DNA of 64,000 nucleotides from Pseudomonas brassicacearum subsp. brassicacearum (GCF_008801605.1 NZ_VZPJ01000002.1:310001-374000), one strand, 5' to 3'; counted from the first letter of the stretch, positions 18,596 through 26,691 are shown. Translations and numbers: made by a program. The notes: generated by a model from the sequence alone, not told the origin.

Positions 18596-19311
18596 TGCTG
18601 ACCCTGAACGCAGTGCATAAAAGCCGGGGCGCCGGCAGCCAGCGCTACAGCCTGGTGATTCCACGGCTGCATTTGCGCGGCGGTGAACAACTGGCGGTGG
18701 TCGGCCCCAGCGGCTGCGGCAAGAGCACGTTGCTGGACTTGCTGGCGCTGGTGTTGGCGCCGGATCAGGCCGGCCAGTTCGACTTCACGCCGGCCGACAA
18801 GCCGCTGGACATCGCCAAATTGTGGCGTGCGTCGCAACAGGGCACCTTGGCTGAGCTGCGCAGTCGTTACCTGGGTTATGTTCTGCAAACCGGCGGCCTG
18901 TTGGGCTTCCTGGATGTGCGCGGCAACATCGCGTTGTCGCGAAAATTGCTGGGCTTGAAGGATGACGCAAGCGTGACGCGCCTGGCTGGGCAGTTGGACA
19001 TTGCCGATCAACTGGACAAGAAACCGGCGGATTTGTCCGTCGGCCAACGTCAGCGGGTCAGCTGTGCCCGGGCGTTGGCCCATGGGCCGCGCCTGCTGCT
19101 GGCCGATGAACCGACCGCCGCCCTCGACCCGCTGAACGCCGAGCGCGTCATGCAGTTGCTGGTGGCCCAGGCGCGCGAGCACGGCGTCTGCTGTGTGGTC
19201 GCGACCCACGATGAAGCGCTGGCCCGCGCCAGCGGTTTGCAGGTGCGGCGCATCAGTTGCCGTCGCGATGTCGACGGCGGTGTCACCGCCACCCTCGGGG
19301 AGGCTTGCTGA
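18595..19311 (+). CDS. tagT: T6SS ABC transporter-like ATPase TagT
   Basis: The 238-residue product is an ABC ATPase with Walker A GPSGCGKST, signature LSVGQRQRVS and Walker B LLLADEPTA. In HSI-I, TagT and TagS form an inner-membrane complex upstream of PpkA in the threonine-phosphorylation pathway. The ATG at 18595 shares its A with the ppkA TGA; a GTG one codon earlier is also possible. Ends in TGATG coupling to tagS. Confidence 0.93.
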   Translation: MLTLNAVHKSRGAGSQRYSLVIPRLHLRGGEQLAVVGPSGCGKSTLLDLLALVLAPDQAGQFDFTPADKPLDIAKLWRASQQGTLAELRSRYLGYVLQTGGLLGFLDVRGNIALSRKLLGLKDDASVTRLAGQLDIADQLDKKPADLSVGQRQRVSCARALAHGPRLLLADEPTAALDPLNAERVMQLLVAQAREHGVCCVVATHDEALARASGLQVRRISCRRDVDGGVTATLGEAC

Positions 19312-20507
19312 TGCGCGGCGCGCTGGTGGCTTCCCTGGCCTGGCAGGATTACCGCAACGATGCCTGGCTATCGGCCTGCTCGGTGTTGGCTTTGGTGGCC
19401 GTGGTGGCGCCGTTGCTGGTGCTGTTCGGCCTGAAGTTCGGCTTGGTCAGCAGCCTCACCGAACGCTTGCAGAACGACCCGGCCACCCGGGAAATCATCC
19501 CCTTGGGCGGCGGTCGCTTCAGTGCCGAGTTCGTCGAACAATTGAGCCAGCGCAGCGACGTGGCCTTTGCTTTGCCGCGCACCCGGCAGATCGCCGCTAC
19601 GGCGGATTTGAGCGGCGATGCGTCGGTCGTCACGGTCGAGATGATTCCCACCGCGGCCAGCGATCCCTTGTTCGATCATTTGCCGGTGCCGCAAGGCCTG
19701 GATCAAGTGGTGCTCAGCCAGACCGCCGCTGAAAAGCTCGGCGCCAAGGCCGGCGATTGGTTGCAGGCCAGTTTCGGCCGGCAGGTGGCCGGTCGCAGCG
19801 AGGCGCAGCGCACCCGCGTGCAGGTGCTGCACGTGCTGCCATTGGAAGCCTTCGCCCGCGACGGCTTGTTTGCGCCGCTGGCGTTGCTGGAGGCGGCGGA
19901 GGATTACCGTGACGGCCGTGCCGTGCCCGCGTTCGGCTGGCCGGGGGATGTCGCGGGCGTAGCCGGGCAACGGGTCTACCCGGCGTTTCGTTTGTATGCC
20001 CGCAGCCTCGGCGATGTCGAGCCGCTGCGGCAGTATTTCGCCGGGCAAAACCTGTTGGTATCGACCCAGGCCCAGACCATCGCACAAGTGCAATCGCTGA
20101 GCCGCAATCTGTCGATCGTGTTCTGGATCATCGCCGGGTTGGCCTTGGCCGGCGCGTTCGCGGCGATCTTTGCCGGTGCCCTGGCGGCGGTCGAGCGTAA
20201 GCGCCGGGAGCTGTCGGTGTTGCGCCTGCTGGGGGTTTCCACCGCGGCGCTGTTGCTGTTCGTGGTGTTGCAGGCGCTCTACAGCGCCACCTTTGCGGCC
20301 CTGTTGAGTGCCGGCCTGTATGGCCTCGCGCAGTCGGGCCTGAATTATTTATTTGCGCAGATGCCCGGTGAATACGCCAGTCATCTGTTGGTGCGTCACT
20401 ACACCTTGGCCCTGGTGGCCGTGCTCGGCGTCAGTGCCGTCGCGGCGGCTTGTGGTGGCTGGCGGGTGGCGCGCATCCAGGCGTGTGAAGGAATTCGCGA
20501 TGTATAA
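19311..20507 (+). CDS. tagS: T6SS ABC transporter-like permease TagS
   Basis: The 398-residue product is a FtsX/MacB-type permease: one N-terminal membrane helix (about 22-45), a large periplasmic domain, and three C-terminal helices (about 285-390). It pairs with TagT and, in P. aeruginosa, acts with TagQ and TagR to activate PpkA. The start ATG at 19311 (MRGALVASLAWQDYRND) overlaps the tagT stop by one base. It overlaps the start of tagR by 8 bp. Confidence 0.93.
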   Translation: MRGALVASLAWQDYRNDAWLSACSVLALVAVVAPLLVLFGLKFGLVSSLTERLQNDPATREIIPLGGGRFSAEFVEQLSQRSDVAFALPRTRQIAATADLSGDASVVTVEMIPTAASDPLFDHLPVPQGLDQVVLSQTAAEKLGAKAGDWLQASFGRQVAGRSEAQRTRVQVLHVLPLEAFARDGLFAPLALLEAAEDYRDGRAVPAFGWPGDVAGVAGQRVYPAFRLYARSLGDVEPLRQYFAGQNLLVSTQAQTIAQVQSLSRNLSIVFWIIAGLALAGAFAAIFAGALAAVERKRRELSVLRLLGVSTAALLLFVVLQALYSATFAALLSAGLYGLAQSGLNYLFAQMPGEYASHLLVRHYTLALVAVLGVSAVAAACGGWRVARIQACEGIRDV

Positions 20508-22227
20508 GTTATTGGGCGCCGCCGTGGCGCTGAGCCTCGCCGGTTTGGTCTGGGCAGATGAAGGCACGGACAAGCTGGACAACCCCAAGCCGTTGCCCGA
20601 CGACGTCAGCCTGCCGCTGCCGTGCGAAGGCCAGATGGTGTTTCGCTACGTCTACATCCTCGCCCAGGGCACCCTGGACGACCGCGAGATCAGCCTCGGT
20701 TACCCGTTCAGCGAAGACGAGGCGGGCTATCAGCAGTCGTTCATTTCCGGCTACCGGCGCGACTTCATCAACGGTCAGTTCACACTCAAGGACCTGCCCA
20801 AGGACTGGAACAAGACCATCACGCCGTTGATGCCCAAGACCGACGCCAAGACGCCGCTCAAACCGATGCTGTACTTCATCGGCAAGTATGAGGTCACGGC
20901 CCGGCAATACGCCCAGGTCATGGCCCAGGCGCAGTCACTGGCCAGCGGCGAAGCGGCGCCGGCCTGCGAAACCTTGCAAGCCGATTTGCCCCAAGGCGTG
21001 GCCGGGCGTTTGCCCAAGGTGAAACTGTCGAAGTTCGAGGCTGAGCGCTTCTCGGCGGTGTACAGCGCCTGGCTGATGAAATACCACAAGGATCTTCTGC
21101 CGGTGAGCGGTCGCGGTACTTCCGCCGAAGACGGCGGGCTGGGTTTTGTGCGCTTGCCGACGGAAGTCGAGTGGGAATTCGCCGCTCGTGGTGGGCAAGC
21201 CGTGAGCCGTCAGGACCTGGAAGGGCGCCTGTTCCCAAGGCGCCTGGAAGGCAGTGAAAGCGACGGGCCGTTGGCCGATTGGGCGGTGTTCAACCAGGTC
21301 GCTGGTGGTACCGGCCAGGCGGCGCGGCTGATGCCCATCGGCACCAAACTGCCGAACCCGATTGGCCTGTTCGACGTGGTCGGCAACGCCGCCGAGATGG
21401 TCCAGGAATCCTTCCAGTTGGTGCACGCCGGTCGCCGTCAGGGCGCCTATGGCGGCTTCGTGGTCAAGGGCGGCAACTACCTGGAAGGCGAGGGCACGCT
21501 GTTCACCGGCATGCGCCGCGAATACCCGTTGTTCGCCGCCGACGGCACCGAGCAAAGCAACGAAACCACCGGTTTTCGCGTGGCCGTCGGTGCGTTGTCG
21601 GCGCCGCGTTCGCGCTACAAGGAATTGTTTGCCCAATGGCAGAAAGAAGGGCGGCTGGCGTCGCTGACTGATGCCATCGACGATGCCGACGATCCGACCA
21701 AGCGCCTGGACAGCATCATCGCCGCCAGCGTCGACCCGCGTCTGCAAGCCGAATTGGGGCTGGTCAACGAAGAGCTCAAGCGCAACGTCTCGCTCATCGC
21801 CCAGCAGCGCGAGGAAGCGGCGGGCAACCTGATTCAGTCGTCGGCCTTGGTGGCCGAGACCGTCAACAACTACAACATTCGCCTGACCAATCTGCAGAAC
21901 AGCCGGCAAGCCGCCCTGGATGCCAAGGACGAGGCCAGCGCCACGCTGTTCGCCACGGCCATCGACAACGGCCGCAGCGCGCTGGATGGCGCGGTGGCGA
22001 TTTATATCGACAACCTGGCCACCGGCACGCGTTACACCGATGCCGTGATCCAGGCGCAGTTTCAGCGCATCAAGGAAGAATTGGAGCGCAAACCGGTACT
22101 GGGCAAGAGCCTGGTGGCGCGTGCAACGTTATTCGTTCGTCATGTCGGGGATTATCGTCAGCAAAAACGAGCCGACCCGGCGGCGATATTGAAGGAATTG
22201 CTCGCATCGAACGCTCAGCGGTCTTGA
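20500..22227 (+). CDS. tagR: T6SS regulator TagR, FGE-sulfatase-like domain protein
   Basis: The 575-residue product has a Sec signal peptide (about 1-20, ending VWA) and a formylglycine-generating-enzyme-like domain (IGKYEVTARQYAQVM, LPTEVEWEFAARGG, VGNAAEMV, VKGGNY). A C-terminal helical region of about 180 residues follows. In P. aeruginosa TagR is a periplasmic activator of PpkA that is held at the outer membrane by TagQ. The start at 20500 lies within the last codons of tagS. Confidence 0.93.
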   Translation: MYKLLGAAVALSLAGLVWADEGTDKLDNPKPLPDDVSLPLPCEGQMVFRYVYILAQGTLDDREISLGYPFSEDEAGYQQSFISGYRRDFINGQFTLKDLPKDWNKTITPLMPKTDAKTPLKPMLYFIGKYEVTARQYAQVMAQAQSLASGEAAPACETLQADLPQGVAGRLPKVKLSKFEAERFSAVYSAWLMKYHKDLLPVSGRGTSAEDGGLGFVRLPTEVEWEFAARGGQAVSRQDLEGRLFPRRLEGSESDGPLADWAVFNQVAGGTGQAARLMPIGTKLPNPIGLFDVVGNAAEMVQESFQLVHAGRRQGAYGGFVVKGGNYLEGEGTLFTGMRREYPLFAADGTEQSNETTGFRVAVGALSAPRSRYKELFAQWQKEGRLASLTDAIDDADDPTKRLDSIIAASVDPRLQAELGLVNEELKRNVSLIAQQREEAAGNLIQSSALVAETVNNYNIRLTNLQNSRQAALDAKDEASATLFATAIDNGRSALDGAVAIYIDNLATGTRYTDAVIQAQFQRIKEELERKPVLGKSLVARATLFVRHVGDYRQQKRADPAAILKELLASNAQRS

Positions 22228-22312
22228 GTGTTCGTTGTCAGCGAGCTTGGAAGGGACTCAGGCGGCGATAGCGCCGCGCTGAGCTGGTCAACACTTAAAC
22301 GAGAACACAACT

Positions 22313-23251
22313 ATGCTTTTCTCCCGTAAACCATTTGCTTCGGTTTCCAAGCGTCACTTGCTGATGGTCGCTGTCGGCTTCAGCACTGTACTGACCGGCT
22401 GCGCCACGTCGCCGACTTCCAAAGTCGCCTCGAGCACCAAGGTCGAGTACTACCCGAACTGCTACGAGCCGGTGCAGCACTTGCGCTCCACCGAAGGCAA
22501 CATGACCAAGTCCGTGGTCACCGGCGCTGCCGTCGGCGCGGTTGGTGGTGCACTGCTGGGTGCCCTGACCGCGGATAAGGAAGACCGTGGCCGCAACGCC
22601 GCCATCGGTGCCGCGGGCGGCGCCCTGGCCGGTGGTGCAGCTGGTTACTACACCGAGCGCCAGAAGCAGATCGCCGATGACAACCAGCGCATCGCGTCCT
22701 ACGCCGCCGACGTCAACAAAAGCGTCTCCGACATCGACCGCAGCACCGCCTACGCCAAGACTTCGCAGCAGTGCTACCAGAACGCGTTCAGCAAACTGGT
22801 TGCCGACCGCAAGGCCAAGACCGTCAACGACACTGAAGGCCGCAAGCGCCTGGCAGAAATCGTCGCCGGCCTGAAAGAGTCGAACGACCTGATTGTCGCG
22901 GTCAACGGCAAGGCTTCCGAAGACCTGAACAACTACACCCAGGCTTACGAGAAAGACCTGCAGCAAGTGGGTGTGCAGCGTACTGACGTGGTGACCGTGG
23001 CTACCGCCGATACCACGCCGGTCGTGGCGCAGACCAGCACCAAGACCAAGAAGAAAGTGACGCCGGCGAAGAAGAAAGAACTGCCAGTCGTGCCGAAAGA
23101 AGCGGTGACCACCGAGAAAACCCTGCAGACCGCCAAGGCCAAGCAGGATGAAAGCAAGCAGGTCGCTAGCGCCGGTACCACTCAGGTCAACAGCATGTGC
23201 AAAAACCCGGACCTGGGCGACTGGGCACCGGTTCCTTGCCCGAATGTTTGA
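22313..23251 (+). CDS. tagQ: T6SS outer-membrane lipoprotein TagQ
   Basis: The 312-residue product has a lipoprotein signal ending VLTGC (Cys30). It contains a glycine-zipper segment (about residues 70-110, AAVGAVGGALLGAL and AAIGAAGGALAGGAAGYY), a helical region, and a Lys-rich tail. In P. aeruginosa TagQ is the outer-membrane lipoprotein that localises TagR. It is the last T6SS gene, 85 bp after tagR, and is followed by a short hairpin and a REPIN. Confidence 0.9.
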   Translation: MLFSRKPFASVSKRHLLMVAVGFSTVLTGCATSPTSKVASSTKVEYYPNCYEPVQHLRSTEGNMTKSVVTGAAVGAVGGALLGALTADKEDRGRNAAIGAAGGALAGGAAGYYTERQKQIADDNQRIASYAADVNKSVSDIDRSTAYAKTSQQCYQNAFSKLVADRKAKTVNDTEGRKRLAEIVAGLKESNDLIVAVNGKASEDLNNYTQAYEKDLQQVGVQRTDVVTVATADTTPVVAQTSTKTKKKVTPAKKKELPVVPKEAVTTEKTLQTAKAKQDESKQVASAGTTQVNSMCKNPDLGDWAPVPCPNV

Positions 23252-23290
23252 TTGAGTGATGGCGGCTGCTCGCTGATCAGCAGCTAAAAC

Positions 23291-23381
23291 CTGTGGGAGC
23301 GAGCTTGCTCGCGATGGCGTCGGTTCAGTTGGCATTAATGTCGACTGACCCGCCGCCATCGCGAGCAAGCTCGCTCCCACT
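23291..23381. repeat. REPIN downstream of tagQ
   Basis: Inverted pair of the CTGTGGGAGCGAGC REP unit around about 40 bp, closing the T6SS operon. It could act as an mRNA 3' hairpin. Confidence 0.9.
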
Positions 23382-23411
23382 GTTGTTTTTGGGGGCATAT
23401 CCGTTGTTGCG

Positions 23412-23740
23412 GTAACGGCGGCTTAGGGTTCCGCCCTTACGGCGGGTCACTTTCGAAAAGCCCGGAAGCCGGCCCAGTCGAAAGTAACCAAAGCGCTTTA
23501 TGCCCCACCACTTGGTGCCTCGCTTAGGCTCGGCATGCCTGAACGAAGGTATTGCTCCGTGGGCCCGCCGCGAAGGGCCATCCATGGCCCAGCGCGGCTA
23601 TCCCGGCATCCATGCCGGGATGCCCACTGCGCAATGCCTGCGTTCGGCCATCGTGGTTAACGGGGTGCCGAGATCAACGTCCACCGCGAGGCGGCCTAAC
23701 AGCCGACCTGGCTCTCCGGCCTTACCCCGCTCCCACAGTT
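23412..23740. repeat. Long structured Pseudomonas intergenic repeat element
   Basis: This stretch contains no convincing gene. It matches, from memory, a roughly 300-bp intergenic element repeated in P. fluorescens genomes. Several stems are visible: ACTTTCG (23449-23455) with CGAAAGT (23479-23485); GGGCCA (23575) with TGGCCC (23585-23590); and a ten-base arm ATCCCGGCAT (23600-23609) with ATGCCGGGAT (23612-23621). Open frames across it on both strands are byproducts of its composition. The remaining part of the 23252-23838 gap holds REP units only. Confidence 0.65.
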
Positions 23741-23782
23741 GTTTTGAGTTGACTGTGGTATCCGCGACAACCCAACTCCCCC

Positions 23783-23810
23783 CTGTGGGAGCGAGCTTGC
23801 TCGCGATGGC
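23783..23810 (+). repeat. Single REP unit
   Basis: One unpaired copy of the CTGTGGGAGCGAGC-type REP sequence, 28 bp downstream of which the DUF6124 gene ends on the other strand. Confidence 0.85.
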
Positions 23811-23838
23811 GTCGGCCCAGTCTGCATCAATACGAACG

Positions 23839-24222
23839 CTACCCCTTGGCCCCAGGCGTCGCCATCTCCTTGGTTTCCAGATGATCCAACGCCCGCTCGA
23901 CCAACAACTGTACCCCATCGGCCATGCGACTGATCGCCAGGGCGACACAGCGGCGAGAGTCATCCACGTCGTCAGCCAGGTCGGCGGCGATGGTGCTGAT
24001 GGAGAGCAGGTCTTCGGAGGCGTTGGCCAGCAGGGTTTCGGTGTCGATGTGGGGGGACACGATGAAGAGTTGGTTTTTGTCGGGTTCGGGCGGTGAGTCG
24101 GGCTTGGGGTTGAGGTAGTAGTCGAGGGCGCGGGTGGCGGCGTCATCTAGCTTTTTTTCTTCCTGCGCTTGGACGCGGGATTTGTGGCCGCTTTGCGGCG
24201 GATTTGGAGTGACCTTGAACAT
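23839..24222 (-). CDS. DUF6124-family small Pseudomonas protein
   Basis: The 127-residue product begins MFKVTPNPP, the recurring start of the DUF6124 group of small Pseudomonas proteins of unknown role. It has a short polar N-terminus, a D-A-A-x-R-A-L-D-Y-Y-L-N-P segment, and helical repeats around DTETLLANASEDLLSISTIAADL. No signal peptide or membrane helix was seen. The ATG at 24222 is chosen by this family start; ribosome-site sequence is poor. The 200-bp leader is highly structured and looks like a C4-type antisense RNA module, so translation is probably controlled by RNA. Confidence 0.85.
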   Translation of the reverse strand: MFKVTPNPPQSGHKSRVQAQEEKKLDDAATRALDYYLNPKPDSPPEPDKNQLFIVSPHIDTETLLANASEDLLSISTIAADLADDVDDSRRCVALAISRMADGVQLLVERALDHLETKEMATPGAKG

Positions 24223-24233
24223 AAATGCATTAC

Positions 24234-24241
24234 CCGATATG
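24234..24241 (-). promoter_or_regulatory. Putative antisense target 'a2' just upstream of the DUF6124 start codon
   Basis: On the minus strand this reads CATATCGG, 11 bases before the ATG. The same eight bases recur at 24410-24417 (upstream copy). Both are perfectly complementary to the hairpin loop at 24315-24322 in the structured leader. Pairing here would occlude the translation start region. Confidence 0.55.
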
Positions 24242-24254
24242 TAATTGAATGAAG

Positions 24255-24436
24255 GCTGCCACCTTTCGTTGCACCGAAAGAGGTGGCAGCTACGCGCGGG
24301 TGTGCAAGACCGGGCATATCGGACCCCGGCAGACCTCGAGAGTCTCCCGCGCGCAGCCGCCATAAACACACCAATACGGGCATGAGCCGTTTGGTGTAGC
24401 AGTTGCGCGCCGATATGTACCGGACTTGCACGTCCG
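24255..24436 (-). ncRNA. Structured leader resembling a C4-type antisense RNA
   Basis: Read on the minus strand the segment folds as follows. Hairpin D is at 24421-24436 and hairpin C at 24368-24397. A three-way junction has outer stem 24294-24300 with 24346-24352, and inner hairpins CCGGG/CCCGG (24310-24314, 24325-24329) and AGAC/GTCT (24331-24345). A long hairpin lies at 24255-24290. Loop CCGATATG (24315-24322) is complementary to sites at 24410-24417 and 24234-24241. TTGCAC (24302-24307) is complementary to GTGCAA at 24426-24431 and 24269-24274. Paired upstream and downstream targets are the hallmark of the phage P1/P7 C4 system. Family membership itself is from memory and untested. Confidence 0.6.
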
Positions 24437-24550
24437 TGTCACCGTTTTTTGCGATGACGAACAGAGGTTAGCGGCGCTCGTAAGCGCTGCCTAGTTCATG
24501 AACAGCCCGGCGTTTTGAAGGAAATGTCCGAGGAACAGGAGGGCAAAAAG

Positions 24551-24624
24551 ATCAAAAGATCGCAGCCTTCGGCAGCTCCTACGGAAATCGATGTAGGAGC
24601 TGCCGAAGGCTGCGATCTTTTGAT
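24551..24624. repeat. Perfect 32-bp inverted repeat
   Basis: Arms 24551-24582 and 24593-24624 are exactly complementary, separated by 10 bp. The unit GTAGGAGCTGCCGAAGGC followed by TGCGATCTTTTGAT is a repeat type common in Pseudomonas intergenic DNA. Between two convergent-free promoters it may simply be a mobile-derived palindrome; T tracts at both ends also allow terminator action. Confidence 0.85.
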
Positions 24625-24757
24625 TTTTGGTTTCGTGACTTGGCAGTCATCTTTCGCGAAAACCAGCTTATCTTCCGCCAAAGCGATCCGATGATGGCGT
24701 TACGCCGAAGAATCGCTAAACTGCCAGCCATTCATCTTTCATCACGAGGCTGTGCCC

Positions 24758-25138
24758 ATGAAATTTCGTTTTCTGCTGTGGATGCTGGGGTTGTTGATGG
24801 GCAAGGCCAGTCGGACCAATCCGGCGTTCCAGCAGCAGTTGGGCGACAAGGAATTGGTGTTTCAGCTGCAAACCCTGGACGGCAAGGTCGCCCGGCATTT
24901 CACGGTGAAAAACCAGCGCATCACCAGCCAGTCCGGCACTTACCCGGAGCCTGCGTTCGCCATTGCCTTCAAGGACGCCGCCTATGGCTTCGCCACGATG
25001 CAGGCCAAGAACAAGCAACTGGCGTTCATGACGGGGATTCAGGACAAGTCGATCCAGATCAAGGGCAACCCGGCGCTGGTGATCTGGTTCCAGGGGCTGA
25101 CCAAATACCTGAAGCCGAAGAAGTCTAAGAAGACTTAA
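24758..25138 (+). CDS. Conserved hypothetical protein, possibly SCP2-like
   Basis: The 126-residue product has an N-terminal hydrophobic stretch (MKFRFLLWMLGLLMG) and a Lys-rich C-terminus (LKPKKSKKT). The middle pattern (LQTLDGKVARHF, then AFAIAFKDAAYGFATM, then IQIKGNPALVIWFQGL) resembles small SCP2/sterol-carrier-like folds, but this is a weak impression. The ATG at 24758 is preferred over one two codons upstream. A homologue sits near recG and oxyR in P. aeruginosa, so the position is conserved. Function unknown. Confidence 0.75.
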   Translation: MKFRFLLWMLGLLMGKASRTNPAFQQQLGDKELVFQLQTLDGKVARHFTVKNQRITSQSGTYPEPAFAIAFKDAAYGFATMQAKNKQLAFMTGIQDKSIQIKGNPALVIWFQGLTKYLKPKKSKKT

Positions 25139-25156
25139 ATCGAGCGGACCATGTTT

Positions 25157-25271
25157 GATCGTTCCCACGCTCCTGCGTGGGAATGTCGCCAGGGACGCTC
25201 CGCGTTCCGCTTCTGAGATGTGACGCAGAGCGTCACGGGATGCATTCCCACGCAGAGCGTGGGAAAGATCA
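25157..25271. repeat. Inverted-repeat intergenic element (CGTTCCCACGC type)
   Basis: Near-identical inverted ends (25157-25184 and 25243-25271), each itself a palindrome of the type TTCCCACGC...GCGTGGGAA, flank a core that contains the hairpin TGACGCAGAGCGTCA. This is another repeat class of fluorescent pseudomonads. It lies between two convergent genes and may double as a bidirectional terminator. Confidence 0.8.
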
Positions 25272-25290
25272 AATGACCGGGCGAGCCTAT

Positions 25291-26691
25291 TCAGCCGTGG
25301 CTGAACTGCGAGGCCAGTTCGCGCAGCAGCACTTCCGCCTCGAGCACTTTGCTGACTACGTCGTTGACCTTGTCCCGAGACAGGCCTACGCGCTCGAGCA
25401 ATGCATCGGGAATTTCCTCGTCCGGGCCGGAGCCGATCCCTCGCGAGCGCAGCAGGCGTACGGCCAGGCATACCAGGTTCGGGTAGGCGGCGTATTCGCC
25501 GTCGTAGTGCGGGTCGTGCTGGAAGCGCAGGGCGGTGGCCAGTTCGTCGGGCATGTCCCAGTAGCGCATCAACCAGGCGCCGATCTGCTCGCGACTGATG
25601 CCCAGCAGGTGCTGTTCCACGTAGCTGTGGCACAGGTGCGGGTTGACCTCCAGGTGCCGGCAGATCAACGAGAAGTGCGGCGGGAATACGTGGGCCAGCA
25701 GCAGATAACCGAAGTTGTGCAGCAGGCCGGACAGGTATGTCAGGCCACCTTCGGGACGCTGGGCACGCGGCATGGCGCGGGTCAGGCCTTCGATGACGGC
25801 GGCGGTGTAGATCGACTGGTGCCAGTACGGCGTGGTGTGTTGCGGGTGGTCCTTGGGCAGGCTCAGGGTCTTGCCCAAGGCCAGGCCCAGCGCCAGGTTG
25901 ATCACCAGGTCGAAGCCCAGTACCCGCACGATGGCATCTTCCACCGAACGAATCTTGCCGGGTGATGCGTAGTAGGGCGATGCCGCCCAGCTCACCACTT
26001 GCGCGGCCAGGGCCGGGTCGGTTTCCACCACGCCGGTGATGTCATCGATGGTCGCGTCCGGGTCGACCCGCAGCTTGATGATTTTCTGCGCGGTCTCGGC
26101 CAACGGCGGGATCTCGATGGTTTCTTCCAGCCGTTGCTGGATACGCCGGGCGGTGAACGCCTGCACAGCCTGGGTGATTTCCGCGCGGTCGTCGTGCGGG
26201 CGGTCCAGGTTGGGGGTGATGTTGCTCACGGCTTCGCCGAACGTCGCGGCGCTGGCCTTGGTGAGCATGGTCTTGAACGCTTCGCTGGTGACTTCCAGCA
26301 ACAGCCCCGGCTCACCGGAGTTGATCAGCAACTTCGGTTCGCGCAGCAGGCTTTCTTCGTACAGGCAGGGCGAGCTGGTGAGCGCCGGCAGGCCGGGCAG
26401 CAGGCTCAAGCTGTGCTTGCCGAGCATGCGCTCCAGACGTTCGGTCGGCACTGCCGTGAGTTTGCGACCAGTGAGTTCGGCCAGGCGGTTGAGGTCCAGC
26501 AGCTGGCTTTGCGGAAACAGCACCATGAGCGCGCCAACGGCATCGTGCAGCAACACCGCCTGCACTTTGCGGGCTGGGTTCAGGCCGGGGCGTTCGAGCA
26601 CTTCGTCAAAGCCGATGCCCAATTTCTCGAGCAACAGCCGAATAACAGACGGAGCGTGCGGGGATTCGGGGACGAGGGCAGCTTCTGTCAT
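25291..26691 (-). CDS. HDOD domain protein with N-terminal YbaK-like domain
   Basis: The 466-residue product has an N-terminal YbaK/aminoacyl-tRNA-deacylase-like domain (about 10-155) and an HDOD domain (about 185-400, with IPPLAETAQKIIKLRVDP, VVETDPALAAQVVSWA, YLSGLLHNFGYLLLAHVFP). HDOD proteins are usually signalling or stress adaptors without enzyme activity. The ATG at 26691 gives the family N-terminus. It is the last gene of the oxyR-recG-HDOD leftward unit, 79 bp after recG. Confidence 0.88.
   Translation of the reverse strand: MTEAALVPESPHAPSVIRLLLEKLGIGFDEVLERPGLNPARKVQAVLLHDAVGALMVLFPQSQLLDLNRLAELTGRKLTAVPTERLERMLGKHSLSLLPGLPALTSSPCLYEESLLREPKLLINSGEPGLLLEVTSEAFKTMLTKASAATFGEAVSNITPNLDRPHDDRAEITQAVQAFTARRIQQRLEETIEIPPLAETAQKIIKLRVDPDATIDDITGVVETDPALAAQVVSWAASPYYASPGKIRSVEDAIVRVLGFDLVINLALGLALGKTLSLPKDHPQHTTPYWHQSIYTAAVIEGLTRAMPRAQRPEGGLTYLSGLLHNFGYLLLAHVFPPHFSLICRHLEVNPHLCHSYVEQHLLGISREQIGAWLMRYWDMPDELATALRFQHDPHYDGEYAAYPNLVCLAVRLLRSRGIGSGPDEEIPDALLERVGLSRDKVNDVVSKVLEAEVLLRELASQFSHG

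Noticed and set aside
16424..18664. Long antisense open frame over ppkA
   Set aside because: Same reason; ppkA has clear kinase and VWA motifs on the plus strand.
23500..24096. Long rightward open frame across the intergenic repeat
   Set aside because: It begins inside the structured repeat, runs into a REP unit and then antisense to the DUF6124 gene; no ribosome site and no protein-like domain.
24147..24431. Leftward open frames covering the C4-like leader
   Set aside because: They overlap conserved RNA stems and have no family resemblance; the true gene starts at 24222 in another frame position.
24223..24757. C4-like module taken as sign of a prophage remnant
   Set aside because: No integrase, capsid, tail, repressor or attachment-like repeat is seen nearby.
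23252..25290. Repeat-rich region considered as a CRISPR array
   Set aside because: Repeats are palindromic pairs of several unrelated families with irregular spacing, not regular direct repeats with unique spacers.
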